Below, in pieces: positions 6,223 to 15,432 of a DNA stretch of 64,000 bases (the stretch's first letter is position 1; each line of letters starts with the position of its first letter). Origin of the DNA: Haloarcula rara (GTDB taxonomy: Archaea; Halobacteriota; Halobacteria; Halobacteriales; Haloarculaceae). The stretch is from positions 2,970,614-3,034,613 of the forward strand of contig NZ_CP119785.1 of the NCBI RefSeq assembly GCF_029338235.1, given 5' to 3'. The translations under genes and the position numbers were made by a program. The notes below the pieces were generated by a model. That model had not been told where the DNA came from, made no database searches, and saw only the letters and a program-made list of their open reading frames with translations.

Positions 6223-7979
6223 GCGAACACGCCAAAGCTCCGGCCGACGAAGAGACGACCGCGGACGAGACCGACGAGCAGGCGCCCGTCACCACTGGCG
6301 CCCAGTCCGTCGTCCGGGCCTTGGAGAACGCCGGTGCGGAGTACATCTTCGGCGTTCAGGGCGGGGCCATCATGCCCGTCTACGACGCGCTGTACGACTC
6401 CGACCTCAACCACGTGACGATGGCCCACGAGCAGGGGGCGTCCCACGCCGCCGACGCCTACGGCATCGTCACGGGCAAACCCGGCGTCTGTTTCGCGACC
6501 TCTGGACCGGGCGCGACGAACCTCGTCACCGGTATCGCCGACGCCAACATGGATTCGGACCCGATGATCGCCCTGACCGGCCAGGTCCCAACGGAGTTCG
6601 TCGGCAACGACGCGTTCCAGGAGACCGACACGGTGGGAATCACCCAGCCGGTCACCAAGGAGTCCTACTTCGCGGCCGATTCGGACACCGTCGGCGACGA
6701 CGTCGGCGAGGCCTTCGCGCTGGCTGATGCCGGCCGACAGGGACCGACACTGGTCGACCTGCCCAAAGATATCACGCAGGGCGAGACCGACGTCGAGCCC
6801 GCCGAGGCGACGACCCCTGACACCTACGACGTCCAAGAGGAAGCTGACGACGAGGCCGTCCAGGAAGCAGCCGAAGCCCTGGCGGCCGCGGACCGGCCGG
6901 TCATCCTCTCGGGCGGCGGCGTCATCAAGGCCGACGCCTCCCCGGCGCTCCGTGAGTTCGCTATGGAATACGAGATTCCGGTCATCACGACGATGCCCGG
7001 CATCGGGTCGTTCCCGGAGGACCACGAGCTCTCCCTGGAGTGGGCCGGGATGCACGGGACCGGCTACGCGAACATGGCCATCTCGAACACGGACTGCCTG
7101 CTGGCCATCGGCACCCGCTTCGACGACCGCCTGACCGGCGGCGTCGATTCGTTCGCCCCGGACGCCGAGGTCATCCACGTCGACATCGACCCCGCCGAGA
7201 TCTCCAAGAACATCTACGCGGACTACCCGCTCATCGGCGACGCCCGGGAGGTCCTGCGCCAGCTGTTCGACGCCATGCCACGGGCCCCCGACGTCGACGA
7301 GTGGCGCGAGCAGTGCCAGACCTGGAAAGACGAGTACCCGATGACCTACGACACGCCCGACGACGAGCCGCTGAAACCCCAGTACGTCGTCGAGAAATTC
7401 TCGGATATGACGCCGGACGACACCATCGTCTGTACCGGCGTCGGCCAACACCAGATGTGGGCCTCCCAGTTCTGGGAGTACACCGAACCCCGCACCTGGG
7501 TCTCTTCCCACGGCCTGGGGACGATGGGCTATGGCGTCCCCGCGGCCATTGGCGCCAAACTCGCCGCCCCGGACCAGGAGGTCGTCTGTTTCGACGGCGA
7601 CGGCTCGTTCCTGATGACGGTCCAGGGCCTGTCGGTCGCGGTCCGCGAGCAGCTCGATATCACCTACGTCGTCCTGAACAACGAGGCGGTCGGGATGGTC
7701 CGCCAGTGGCAGGACGGCTTCTACGAGGGCCGCCGGATGGCTTCGGAGTATCCGTGGATTCCGCAGTTCGATAAGCTCGCCGAGGCCTTCGGCGCCCGCG
7801 GATTCCGTCTGGAAGCACAGGAAGACGTCGAAGAGACCATCGAAGCGGCGCGCGAGTACGACGGCCCGAGCGTCATCGACGCCCACATCGACCCCGGGGA
7901 GAACGTCTTCCCGATGGTCCCGAGCGGCGGTGACAACGGGAAGTTCGCGCTGCAGGAAGACCACCTGGAGGAACTCTAA
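6219..7979 (+). CDS. ilvB: Acetolactate synthase large (catalytic) subunit
   Basis: 586 aa, full length. Makes acetolactate or acetohydroxybutyrate from pyruvate with thiamine diphosphate, Mg and FAD, the first common step of valine, leucine and isoleucine synthesis. Visible: the N-terminal PYR domain with EYIFGVQGGAIMPVYDAL and the catalytic glutamate in MAHEQGASHAADAYG; the central FAD domain with PVILSGGGVIKADASP; and the C-terminal TPP motif GDGSFLMTVQGL...VVLNN. The N-terminus has a short acidic extension. The start at 6219 is supported by GGAGG at 6208-6212. Its stop TAA shares one base with the ilvN start. Confidence 0.97.
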   Translation: MSEHAKAPADEETTADETDEQAPVTTGAQSVVRALENAGAEYIFGVQGGAIMPVYDALYDSDLNHVTMAHEQGASHAADAYGIVTGKPGVCFATSGPGATNLVTGIADANMDSDPMIALTGQVPTEFVGNDAFQETDTVGITQPVTKESYFAADSDTVGDDVGEAFALADAGRQGPTLVDLPKDITQGETDVEPAEATTPDTYDVQEEADDEAVQEAAEALAAADRPVILSGGGVIKADASPALREFAMEYEIPVITTMPGIGSFPEDHELSLEWAGMHGTGYANMAISNTDCLLAIGTRFDDRLTGGVDSFAPDAEVIHVDIDPAEISKNIYADYPLIGDAREVLRQLFDAMPRAPDVDEWREQCQTWKDEYPMTYDTPDDEPLKPQYVVEKFSDMTPDDTIVCTGVGQHQMWASQFWEYTEPRTWVSSHGLGTMGYGVPAAIGAKLAAPDQEVVCFDGDGSFLMTVQGLSVAVREQLDITYVVLNNEAVGMVRQWQDGFYEGRRMASEYPWIPQFDKLAEAFGARGFRLEAQEDVEETIEAAREYDGPSVIDAHIDPGENVFPMVPSGGDNGKFALQEDHLEEL

Positions 7980-8578
7980 TGACTGGCGGAATGCCTGGCC
8001 CCGCGCCACACGACCGGATGCACCCCACGGGTCGACGGAACAAGCAAGGTATCCGAATCGACCCCGAAGCGGAAGTGACCCACGAGCCCCGACAGGCTGT
8101 CCTGTCGGCGCTCGTCAAACACAAGCCCGGCGTGCTGTCTGAGGTTTCGGCCCTCTTTTCGCGCCGGCAGTTCAACATCGAAAGTCTCACCGTCGGGCCG
8201 ACGGTCGATGACGATACGGCCCGGATGACCATCCTCATCGAGGAGCCCGAGCCCGGCATCGACCAGGCGAAAAAGCAGCTCCGGAAGCTGGTCCCCGTCA
8301 TCGAGGTGACGGAACTGGACCCGACTGCGCTCCGCCGGGAGCTCGCGCTCATCAAGGTCGGTGGGGAGAAACCGGACGACGTCAACGCCGTGGCGGAGAT
8401 GTACGACGGGCAGGCCGTCGACGCCTCCACGGATTCGGTGACGGTCGAGATCACGGGCAGCAAGCAGAAAATCGACGCTGCCGTCGAGGCGTTCAAGCAG
8501 TTCGACGTGCAGGAGGTCGTGCGGACGGGGGCCGCCGCGCTGGAACGAGGCCCCACGACACTGGAGAAACATGACTGA
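7979..8578 (+). CDS. ilvN: Acetolactate synthase small (regulatory) subunit
   Basis: 199 aa. The ACT domain begins at about residue 38 ([19 protein letters not shown], then [16 protein letters not shown]); the C-terminal ALS domain has [10 protein letters not shown] and [21 protein letters not shown]. It binds the catalytic subunit and normally gives valine feedback control. A roughly 35-residue basic/His-containing N-terminal segment precedes the ACT domain, longer than in bacterial IlvH. The start overlaps the ilvB stop as TAATG, and the end overlaps ilvC by 8 bases, so translation is coupled along the operon. Confidence 0.95.
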   Translation: MTGGMPGPAPHDRMHPTGRRNKQGIRIDPEAEVTHEPRQAVLSALVKHKPGVLSEVSALFSRRQFNIESLTVGPTVDDDTARMTILIEEPEPGIDQAKKQLRKLVPVIEVTELDPTALRRELALIKVGGEKPDDVNAVAEMYDGQAVDASTDSVTVEITGSKQKIDAAVEAFKQFDVQEVVRTGAAALERGPTTLEKHD

Positions 8579-9596
8579 CGAACTCACGACAGAGGTCTAC
8601 TACGACGACGACGCCGACGTATCGCACGTAACCGACGAGACAGTTGCAGTACTTGGCTACGGTTCGCAGGGCCACGCCCACGCGCTGAACCTCCACGACT
8701 CCGGTGTCGACGTCATCGTCGGCCTCCGCGAGGGTTCAAGCTCCCGGGAGGACGCCGAGGCGTCGGGCCTCACCGTGAAGACGCCCGACGTGGCGGCCGC
8801 CGAGGCCGACCGCGTCGTCATGCTGGTCCCCGACACCGTCCAGCCCGCAGTGTACGAGGCTATCCAGGACGGCCTGGAGCCCGGCGACACGCTGCAGTTC
8901 GCCCACGGGCTGAACATCCACTACGGCCAGATAGAGCCCCAGGAGGGCGTCGACGTGACGATGGTCGCGCCGAAATCCCCGGGCCATCTGGTCCGCCGGA
9001 CCTACGACCGCGGCGAGGGCACCCCCGGTCTCATCGCAGTCTATCAGGACGCCAGCGGGGACGCGAAGGAAGGCGCGCTCTCCTACGCGAAGGCCATCGG
9101 CTGCACGCGAGCGGGCGTCATCGAGACGACCTTCCAGGAAGAGGTCGAGACGGACCTCTTCGGCGAGCAGGCGGTGCTGTGTGGCGGCGTCACCGAGATG
9201 GTGAAGGTCGGCTTCGAGACGCTCGTCGACGCGGGCTACTCCCCGGAGATGGCCTATTTCGAGTGCCTGAACGAGCTCAAGCTCATCGTCGACCTGATGT
9301 ACGAGGGCGGCCACATGGAGATGTGGAACTCGGTCTCGGACACCGCCGAGTACGGCGGGCTCACCCGCGGTGAGGAAGTCATCAACCGCGAGGGGATGGA
9401 GAAGATTCTCGAGGAGATACAGAACGGCGAGTTCACCCGCGAGTGGATTCTCGAGAACCAGGCCGGCCGACCGAGCTACAAGCAGTACCGGCAGGCCGAA
9501 CAGGAACACGAAATCGAGCAGGTCGGCGCCGGCCTGCGCGAGCTGTTCTCCTGGGGGGAACAGCAGGAAGAGGCGGAAGCCCCAGCGGACGATTAA
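8571..9596 (+). CDS. ilvC: Ketol-acid reductoisomerase
   Basis: 341 aa, class I length. Converts acetolactate to dihydroxyisovalerate using NAD(P)H and Mg. The Rossmann motif [15 protein letters not shown] is at about residues 24-38; the cofactor loop is [16 protein letters not shown]; the catalytic metal-binding block is [16 protein letters not shown]; and the C-terminal knotted domain has [17 protein letters not shown]. The last 20 residues are an acidic Glu-rich tail typical of halophilic enzymes. It overlaps ilvN by 8 bases. Confidence 0.97.
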   Translation: MTDELTTEVYYDDDADVSHVTDETVAVLGYGSQGHAHALNLHDSGVDVIVGLREGSSSREDAEASGLTVKTPDVAAAEADRVVMLVPDTVQPAVYEAIQDGLEPGDTLQFAHGLNIHYGQIEPQEGVDVTMVAPKSPGHLVRRTYDRGEGTPGLIAVYQDASGDAKEGALSYAKAIGCTRAGVIETTFQEEVETDLFGEQAVLCGGVTEMVKVGFETLVDAGYSPEMAYFECLNELKLIVDLMYEGGHMEMWNSVSDTAEYGGLTRGEEVINREGMEKILEEIQNGEFTREWILENQAGRPSYKQYRQAEQEHEIEQVGAGLRELFSWGEQQEEAEAPADD

Positions 9597-9597
9597 C

Positions 9598-9867
9598 ATG
9601 ACAGAGCAGATGAAAGACGTGGACCACACGCATCCACACACGAACGAGACGTTCGGCGCGGCCTTCACCCGCGGCCCGGCAGTGGCGGCCGACGGTGGTG
9701 AGCCGTCCAGCGGACGGCGAGCCTCGTCGGAGCCACGCTCCGACGGTGGGCAGGCTGACGCCGACGAGACGACCCAGACGATGGCAGATGTCGACCACGA
9801 CTCCGCCGACGAGGGCGTCGACCGCGCCTACGAGCGCGGCACCGAAGGACGTGATGAGACCGTATGA
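9598..9867 (+). CDS. Disordered 89-aa haloarchaeal protein between ilvC and leuC
   Basis: Starts one base after the ilvC stop and ends ATGA-overlapped with leuC, so it is part of the operon. It contains two related segments: [22 protein letters not shown] and [20 protein letters not shown]. Between them is an Arg/Ser-rich stretch ([10 protein letters not shown]) whose DNA is two perfect hairpins (9703-9717 and 9725-9745), which looks like a small palindromic insertion kept in frame. No enzyme motif is seen. Similar short proteins occur at this place in other haloarchaeal leu operons as I recall, but no role is known to me. Confidence 0.75.
   Translation: MTEQMKDVDHTHPHTNETFGAAFTRGPAVAADGGEPSSGRRASSEPRSDGGQADADETTQTMADVDHDSADEGVDRAYERGTEGRDETV
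9703..9745 (+). repeat. Pair of perfect hairpins inside the 89-aa gene
   Basis: CCGTCC/GGACGG with loop AGC (9703-9717) is followed closely by CGTCGGAG/CTCCGACG with loop CCACG (9725-9745). The two account for the low-complexity Arg/Ser stretch in the protein. They are like other short palindromes in this window (11290-11368, 12110-12135, 53995-54150). Confidence 0.6.
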
Positions 9868-11285
9868 GTGAAAACACGCTGTACGACAAGGTATGGGACC
9901 AGCACAAGGTAACGACCCTGCCCAACGGGCAGGACCAGCTGTTCGTCGGGCTCCACCTCATCCACGAGGTCACCAGCCCGCAAGCGTTCGGGATGCTCCA
10001 GGAGCGCGGCCTGGAAGTAGCCCGGCCTGACCTGACCCACGCCACGGTCGACCACATCGTCCCGACGGCGAACCAGGACCGGCCCTACTCCGACGACGCG
10101 GCCGAGCGGATGATGGCCGAACTGGAGGAGAACGTCCGCGACGCGGGCATCCAGTTCTCCGACCCGACGACGGGCGACCAGGGTATCGTCCACGTCATCG
10201 GGCCGGAGCAGGGCATCACCCAGCCCGGCAAGACCATCGTCTGTGGCGACAGCCACACCTCGACCCACGGCGCCTTCGGCGCCCTGGCGTTCGGTATCGG
10301 GACCAGCCAGATCCGCGACGTGCTGGCCACCCAGACCATCGCGATGGAGAAACAGAAGGTCCGCAAGATCGAGGTCACCGGCGAACTCGACGAGGGCGTC
10401 GAGGCCAAGGACATCATCCTCGAGATTATCCGCCGTCTCGGGACCGAGGGCGGCGTCGGCTACGTCTACGAGTACGCCGGCGAGACCATCGAGAACCTCG
10501 ACATGGAGGGGCGGATGTCCATCTGTAACATGTCCATCGAGGGTGGCGCTCGCGCGGGCTATGTCAACCCCGACGAGACCACCTACGAGTGGCTGGAACA
10601 GACGGACTACTTCCAGGCGCACCCGGAGAAGTTCGACGAGCTGAAGCCGTACTGGGAGTCCATCCGCAGCGACGAGGACGCCGAGTACGACGACGTCGTC
10701 GAGATCGACGCCGGCGAGCTGGACCCGGTCGTCACCTGGGGGACCACCCCCGGCCAGGGTATCGGCATCGACGACCCGATTCCGGCGCCCGAGGACCTGG
10801 CCGACGACAAGGTCGACACCGCCCGACGCGCACAGAAGCACATGCGCGTCGAGCCCGGCGAGTCCATGGAGGGGTACGACATCGACGTCGCCTTCCTGGG
10901 TTCCTGTACGAACGCCCGCCTGCCCGACCTGCGCCGTGCCGCCCGCATCGTGAAGGGGCGCCAGGTCGACGATTCGGTGCGTGCCTTCGTCGTCCCCGGC
11001 AGTCAGCGCGTCCAGCACGCTGCCGAGGAGGAGGGTCTGAAGGACATCTTCGAGGAGGCCGGCTTCGAGTGGCGTAACGCCGGCTGTTCGATGTGTCTGG
11101 GGATGAACGAGGACCAGCTGGAGGGCGACGAGGCCTGTGCCAGTTCCTCGAACCGGAACTTCGTCGGCCGCCAGGGGAGCAAGGACGGCCGCACCGTGCT
11201 GATGAACCCCCGGATGGTCGCCGCCGCGGCTATCAACGGGAAAGTCTCCGACGTGCGCGACATCAAGGAGGTGACCTTAGCATGA
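9864..11285 (+). CDS. leuC: 3-isopropylmalate dehydratase large subunit
   Basis: 473 aa aconitase-family subunit; with LeuD it isomerises 2- to 3-isopropylmalate. Visible are [14 protein letters not shown] near the N-terminus, [20 protein letters not shown], the first cluster cysteine in [17 protein letters not shown], and the last two in [10 protein letters not shown], which together bind the 4Fe-4S cluster; [13 protein letters not shown] is the substrate-binding block. Full length, no interruption. The start is coupled to the preceding stop (ATGA), and its own stop overlaps the ATG of a 33-codon bridging ORF. Confidence 0.97.
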   Translation: MSENTLYDKVWDQHKVTTLPNGQDQLFVGLHLIHEVTSPQAFGMLQERGLEVARPDLTHATVDHIVPTANQDRPYSDDAAERMMAELEENVRDAGIQFSDPTTGDQGIVHVIGPEQGITQPGKTIVCGDSHTSTHGAFGALAFGIGTSQIRDVLATQTIAMEKQKVRKIEVTGELDEGVEAKDIILEIIRRLGTEGGVGYVYEYAGETIENLDMEGRMSICNMSIEGGARAGYVNPDETTYEWLEQTDYFQAHPEKFDELKPYWESIRSDEDAEYDDVVEIDAGELDPVVTWGTTPGQGIGIDDPIPAPEDLADDKVDTARRAQKHMRVEPGESMEGYDIDVAFLGSCTNARLPDLRRAARIVKGRQVDDSVRAFVVPGSQRVQHAAEEEGLKDIFEEAGFEWRNAGCSMCLGMNEDQLEGDEACASSSNRNFVGRQGSKDGRTVLMNPRMVAAAAINGKVSDVRDIKEVTLA

Positions 11286-11383
11286 GAAGCGAGACGCTAC
11301 GCGTCTCGAAGACGCGAACGGGCGGAGCCCGTGAGCGCGCCGTGCGACCTGCTCAGCGCGAAGCGCTGGAGGTGGTCGCATGA
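11282..11383 (+). other. 33-codon bridging ORF made of hairpin repeats between leuC and leuD
   Basis: ATG 11282 overlaps the leuC stop, and the TGA at 11381-11383 overlaps the leuD ATG, giving ATGA junctions at both ends. The body consists of three perfect short hairpins: 11290-11296/11302-11308, 11318-11323/11327-11332 and 11354-11359/11363-11368. It reads as a basic peptide (SETLRVSKTRTGGARERA) unlike the acidic neighbours. It probably arose by insertion of palindromic repeats into an original leuC-leuD junction, keeping ribosome transit. Confidence 0.5.
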
Positions 11384-12024
11384 CCGACGCGACCGAGGAG
11401 ATTCCGGAGGTCGACTACGTCGAGGGCACCGGTGTCCCCATCCGCGGGAACGACATCGACACCGACCAGATAATCCCGGCCCGCTTCATGAAGGTCGTCA
11501 CCTTCGACGGGCTGGGCGAGTTCGCCTTCTTCGACCTGCGGTTCGACGACGACGACAACGAGAAGGACCACCCGCTCAACGAGGAGCGGTTCCAGGACGC
11601 CAACGTCATGGTGGTCAACAACAACTTCGGCTGTGGCTCCTCTCGCGAGCACGCCCCGCAGGCGCTGATGCGCTGGGGTATCGACGCCATCATCGGCGAG
11701 GGCTTCGCCGAGATTTTCGCGGGCAACTGCCTCGCGCTCGGCATCCCCACGCTGACGGCCGACCACGAGACCATCAACGAACTCCAGCAGTGGGTGGACG
11801 ACCACCCCGACGGGGACATCGAGGTCGACGTCGCCGCCGAGACGGTCCGCTTCGGTGGGAAAGATATCAGCGTCTCCGTCGACGACGCCCAGCGGAAGGC
11901 CCTCGTCGAGGGCATCTGGGACACGACAGCGCTGATGAAGGCAAATCGTAACGCAATCGAGGAGACGGCCCGGAATCTGCCGTATCTGGACCATACGCGG
12001 TCGGACGTCGAAGCGGACGACTAG
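11380..12024 (+). CDS. leuD: 3-isopropylmalate dehydratase small subunit
   Basis: 214 aa. The swivel-domain signature is clear: GNDIDTDQIIPARFMK near the N-terminus, then NNNFGCGSSREHAPQALM and AEIFAGNCLALGIPTLT. Partner of LeuC in the leucine-specific branch. The C-terminus ends in the acidic VEADD, and the last codons fall inside a 58-base tandem repeat that continues past the stop. Last gene of the compact operon. Confidence 0.96.
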   Translation: MTDATEEIPEVDYVEGTGVPIRGNDIDTDQIIPARFMKVVTFDGLGEFAFFDLRFDDDDNEKDHPLNEERFQDANVMVVNNNFGCGSSREHAPQALMRWGIDAIIGEGFAEIFAGNCLALGIPTLTADHETINELQQWVDDHPDGDIEVDVAAETVRFGGKDISVSVDDAQRKALVEGIWDTTALMKANRNAIEETARNLPYLDHTRSDVEADD

Positions 12025-12140
12025 CCGCGAGGGCTTTTATGCCCGAGCTGTAGGCGTCCGCTTCGCAGAAGCAGACGATTAGCCACGAAGCGGTTTATCG
12101 TTGAGCCCTACGCGTCCGCTTCGCGGAAGCGGACCACTAA
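12010..12140 (+). repeat. 58-base imperfect tandem repeat over the leuD 3' end
   Basis: Unit 1 is 12010-12067 and unit 2 is 12068-12125, each exactly 58 bases and roughly three-quarters identical by eye; a partial third unit starts at 12126. Each begins GAAGC(G/A)GACGA(C/T)TAG, so the leuD stop codon is copied. Each also contains a TTTAT core and ends GCGTCCGCTTCGC. Unit 1 holds GGGC-TTTTAT-GCCC, which may act as the operon terminator. Confidence 0.7.
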
Positions 12141-12349
12141 CGGCGCTCGCTGTCTCGCATTCTCCGGCTGTCGACGGCAGGTTCGTTCACCAGCCGACCG
12201 CAGGTTCTGCCCGCGGTACTGGCTCCCGAGCCCCTGTGAGCCGACAGCCTGCGAACGGCGCCGGCGGGCTGGCCCGAAGTGGCGGCCAGTACCCGCTCAC
12301 TACCCGATAAGCAGCCGCTAACAAACAGACCCGACTCGCCAGAGTGGGT

Positions 12350-12994
12350 ATGGCCACCATCGACTCCGGCGAGCGGTCTCCACTCGCGGGATTCCGCGTG
12401 ACAGGACAGACACTCCTGATGGTCGGATTCACGCTAGTCCAGACACTCACACTGGGGCTATGGCTGACCCTCGTCGCGGACGCACCGCCCATCTCCGCCC
12501 CCTCCGCCGTCGGGCTGGGGGTCCTCACCATCGGCCTGGTGGTCGAACACGTCCTCACGGACGCGACTGTCAACGGCGTCTCGGCCTCGGCGCTCCCCGG
12601 CAAACAGGCCCTCGTCGTGAGCGGTTCCGAGGCACTTCTGTGGGTACTGTGGCTGGGGGTCGCCCAGCGACTGGGCGGGGTCGACGGAATCCTCGCCGCG
12701 GGGGCGCTGTTTTCGGTGTTGCTGGTGCCCCTGCACACCGTCGAGGACAACGTCTTGCGCGGCGTCGCCCCCTTCGAAACGGTCGTCGACCTCGGGACCG
12801 CTGGGTTCAGCGTCGTCGAGGCCATCGGGGCGACGGTGTGGCTCCTGCTCGTCTTCGAGGGCGAGCAGTTCAGTGGGCTGCTCGCGGCGCTAGGATTGGG
12901 CGGTGTCGACCCGTCGGCGGTCGGCCTGGCGGCGCTGGGGGTCATCCTGCTTGTCGAGCACGATATCGGTGTGGCGCTGGCGAGAGCAGACTGA
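12350..12994 (+). CDS. Polytopic membrane protein, hypothetical
   Basis: 214 aa from ATG 12350. About six hydrophobic helices are visible, among them LLMVGFTLVQTLTLGLWLTL, VGLGVLTIGLVVEHVL, EALLWVLWLGVAQRL, ILAAGALFSVLLVPLHTV, AIGATVWLLLVF and AVGLAALGVILLVEHDIGVA. Repeated VEH motifs (LVVEHVL and LLVEHDI) hint at an internal duplication. No signal peptide is seen. It separates leuD from leuB and shares no obvious function with them. The 200 bases ahead of it (12141-12349) hold nothing I can name. Confidence 0.7.
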   Translation: MATIDSGERSPLAGFRVTGQTLLMVGFTLVQTLTLGLWLTLVADAPPISAPSAVGLGVLTIGLVVEHVLTDATVNGVSASALPGKQALVVSGSEALLWVLWLGVAQRLGGVDGILAAGALFSVLLVPLHTVEDNVLRGVAPFETVVDLGTAGFSVVEAIGATVWLLLVFEGEQFSGLLAALGLGGVDPSAVGLAALGVILLVEHDIGVALARAD

Positions 12995-13116
12995 GTGGCG
13001 GGCTTCGGGCAAGCGGCTGCTTCTGTGTCGTGAAATTTTCTCGTCTGCTCACGTCGTCTGTGATATCAGTATATTTATCCATATGATTACGTACACCTTC
13101 TATAGGTGACGACAAG

Positions 13117-14313
13117 ATGGGAACAAGACGGACCTTTCTAGGAGCTGTGAGCGCTGCGGGAATCGTTGGACTGGCGGGCTGTAGCGGCGGTGATTCCGGT
13201 AGTGAACCGACGGATAATGCAACCGATGAGCGGACTGACGAGGACGACGGCGGTGACGAAGCGGCCGACGCAGGCGTCTGGCTGTCGAAAGACGGCGGCG
13301 CTCGCAACTCGAGTTCGAACACGGCGATGGCGGGGCCCGCTTCCGAGCCGTCAGTCGAGGGGCTGTACGAACCGGATGGGTTCGACGACCTGGCGAGTGT
13401 CCCGATCGTCGAGGACGGAGTGGTCTACGCGGTCGCGGGCGAGACGTTACTGGCAGTCTCCGAGGAGGGTGATATCGAGTGGGAGTTCGAACTGGGCGAC
13501 TCGGCGACGGTCGGTGCTACCACCCCTGCAGTCCGGGACGGGACCGTCTTCGTACCGACGTACAGCTCGCTCGTCGCGGTGGCCGACGGAGAGCGCCAGT
13601 GGGCGGTGAACCCGGGGAACGGTCCAGATGCCAGCCCCGTCACGACGGCGGAGGCGGTGTACCTCTCGACCGGGGACGCTGTTTACGCCTACAGCCACGA
13701 CGGAGACGAGCGCTGGGCCGAGTCCACCGACGAATCAGTGGGCCGACCCGCCGTGGAGGGCTCGACGCTCTATCTGCTCAGCTCCGGGTTCGGGACGAAC
13801 GTCGTCACTGCGCGTGAGACGAGCGACGGGAGCGAACGGTGGTCGGTAGAGCGACCCGTGACCGATTCGGTGCCGGTCGTCGCCGACGGGACGCTGTACG
13901 TGGCCGAGAACGCCAGCGAGGGGACCGCTGTCGTGGCGCTCTCGGGTGACGACGGTGACGTGATATGGGAATCCGACCCGGTCGCCGGGCGAGTGTCGGG
14001 CCGCCCCGCTGTCGCCGACGGTGTGGTCTACCTGAGTTCGACGGAGGAAGTCCACGCGTTCGATGCCGAAGACGGGTCGGCCGTCTGGGACTCGCCGTAC
14101 GTCACGACGGCCACGATGGACGACCAGGTCCGGGCCGACTCGAACTCGGTGTACTTACACCAGAGCGGGTCTATCGTCGCCGTCGACCCGTCAGACGGTG
14201 AGCAGCGCTGGTCCGCGACCTTCGACGACAGCTCCTACGGCGGGTTTGCCGGTTTCTCTGTCGCTGCAGGCCGCGTCTACGTCGCTGGTGACGAACTGTT
14301 CGAACTCGCCTGA
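13117..14313 (+). CDS. Tat lipoprotein with PQQ-like beta-propeller repeats
   Basis: 398 aa. [15 protein letters not shown] is the twin-arginine signal and VGLAGCSGG the lipobox, so the protein is lipid-anchored outside the cell. After an acidic linker the body is a string of PQQ/WD-like blades: [75 protein letters not shown] and [12 protein letters not shown]. Such propellers in haloarchaea are mostly uncharacterised surface proteins, and the blades resemble BamB more than true quinoprotein dehydrogenases. An AT-rich promoter (around 13069-13100) precedes it. Confidence 0.85.
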   Translation: MGTRRTFLGAVSAAGIVGLAGCSGGDSGSEPTDNATDERTDEDDGGDEAADAGVWLSKDGGARNSSSNTAMAGPASEPSVEGLYEPDGFDDLASVPIVEDGVVYAVAGETLLAVSEEGDIEWEFELGDSATVGATTPAVRDGTVFVPTYSSLVAVADGERQWAVNPGNGPDASPVTTAEAVYLSTGDAVYAYSHDGDERWAESTDESVGRPAVEGSTLYLLSSGFGTNVVTARETSDGSERWSVERPVTDSVPVVADGTLYVAENASEGTAVVALSGDDGDVIWESDPVAGRVSGRPAVADGVVYLSSTEEVHAFDAEDGSAVWDSPYVTTATMDDQVRADSNSVYLHQSGSIVAVDPSDGEQRWSATFDDSSYGGFAGFSVAAGRVYVAGDELFELA

Positions 14314-14357
14314 GCGGAACCGAACCATTTTCACTTGACGCCCGCATCTCCGGGGAC

Positions 14358-15341
14358 ATGACACACGAGATTGCGGTCATCCCCGGTGACGGTATCGGGC
14401 AGGAAGTCACGCCCGCCGCCGTGGACGTACTGGCGGCGATTGACTCGGTCGACTTCGACTTCGTCGAGGCCGACGCCGGTGACGCAGTCAAAGCCGAGAC
14501 CGGCGAGGCGCTCCCCCAGGAGACTCGCGATATCGCCGCCGACGCCGACGCGACGCTGTTCGGCGCGGCCGGCGAGACCGCCGCCGACGTCATCCTCCCG
14601 CTGCGAGAGGTCGTCGGCTCCTTTGCCAACGTCCGGCCCGCCCGCTCCTACCCGGGCCTGGACGCCGTCCAGCCCGACACAGACATCGTCTTCATCCGCG
14701 AGAACACGGAGGGCGTCTACTCGGGCATCGAGAGTGAGATAACCGAGGGCGTGACGACGCTGACCCGCGTCATCACCGAAGACGCCTCGGCGAAGATAGC
14801 CGAGTTCGGCTTCGACTACGCGAGACAGAACGACTTCGACGACGTGACCATCGCCCACAAGGCCAACGTCATGCGCGAGACGGACGGCCTGTTCCTCGAT
14901 GCGGCGAGCGCGGTCGGCGAGGACCGTGGCGCGGACTACGACACCGCGCTGATGGACGCGCTGGCGATGCACCTGGTCATGACGCCCGAGGAGTACGACG
15001 TCATCATCTGTCCGAACCTCGCCGGCGACGTGCTCTCGGACCTGGCGGCCGGACTGGTCGGCGGACTGGGCCTGCTTCCGTCGGCGAACGTCGGCGAAGA
15101 GAACGCCCTGTTCGAGCCCGTCCACGGCTCCGCGCCGGACATCGCCGGCGAGGGCATCGCGAACCCCTCGGCGATGATTCTCTCCGCCGCAATGTTGCTC
15201 GACCACCTGGGTTACGACGAGGAGGGCGACCGGGTCCGGGCCGCCGTCGAGTCGGTACTCGAGTCCGGCCCGAAGACGCCGGACCTTGGCGGCGACGCCG
15301 GCACTGATGAAGTCGCGGCCGCTGTGGTGGACGCGCTGTAA
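14358..15341 (+). CDS. leuB: 3-isopropylmalate dehydrogenase
   Basis: 327 aa isocitrate/isopropylmalate dehydrogenase family. [17 protein letters not shown] opens the protein; [24 protein letters not shown] and [19 protein letters not shown] supply substrate and metal ligands, and [19 protein letters not shown] is the nucleotide-binding block. It oxidatively decarboxylates 3-isopropylmalate to 2-oxoisocaproate. The metal motif reads NLAGD rather than the usual NLFGD. It has its own promoter-like CATTTTCA and a leaderless-looking ATG, and is separated from leuD by two unrelated genes. Confidence 0.95.
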   Translation: MTHEIAVIPGDGIGQEVTPAAVDVLAAIDSVDFDFVEADAGDAVKAETGEALPQETRDIAADADATLFGAAGETAADVILPLREVVGSFANVRPARSYPGLDAVQPDTDIVFIRENTEGVYSGIESEITEGVTTLTRVITEDASAKIAEFGFDYARQNDFDDVTIAHKANVMRETDGLFLDAASAVGEDRGADYDTALMDALAMHLVMTPEEYDVIICPNLAGDVLSDLAAGLVGGLGLLPSANVGEENALFEPVHGSAPDIAGEGIANPSAMILSAAMLLDHLGYDEEGDRVRAAVESVLESGPKTPDLGGDAGTDEVAAAVVDAL

Positions 15342-15432
15342 GCGAGTCCGAGCGCCACGGGCGACCTTTCGAGCAGAAACGAACAGAATCGGACGGAACT
15401 GCTAAGTTCGAGGCGGCCCAATGTTTGGGCAG

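Noticed and set aside
5982..8009. Open frame of 675 codons antisense to ilvB
   Set aside because: It mirrors the ilvB codon pattern in high-GC DNA, has no recognisable domain and runs against a certain gene.
9828..11018. 396-codon frame antisense to leuC
   Set aside because: Shadow of leuC; low-complexity Val/Gly/Arg composition and no family features.
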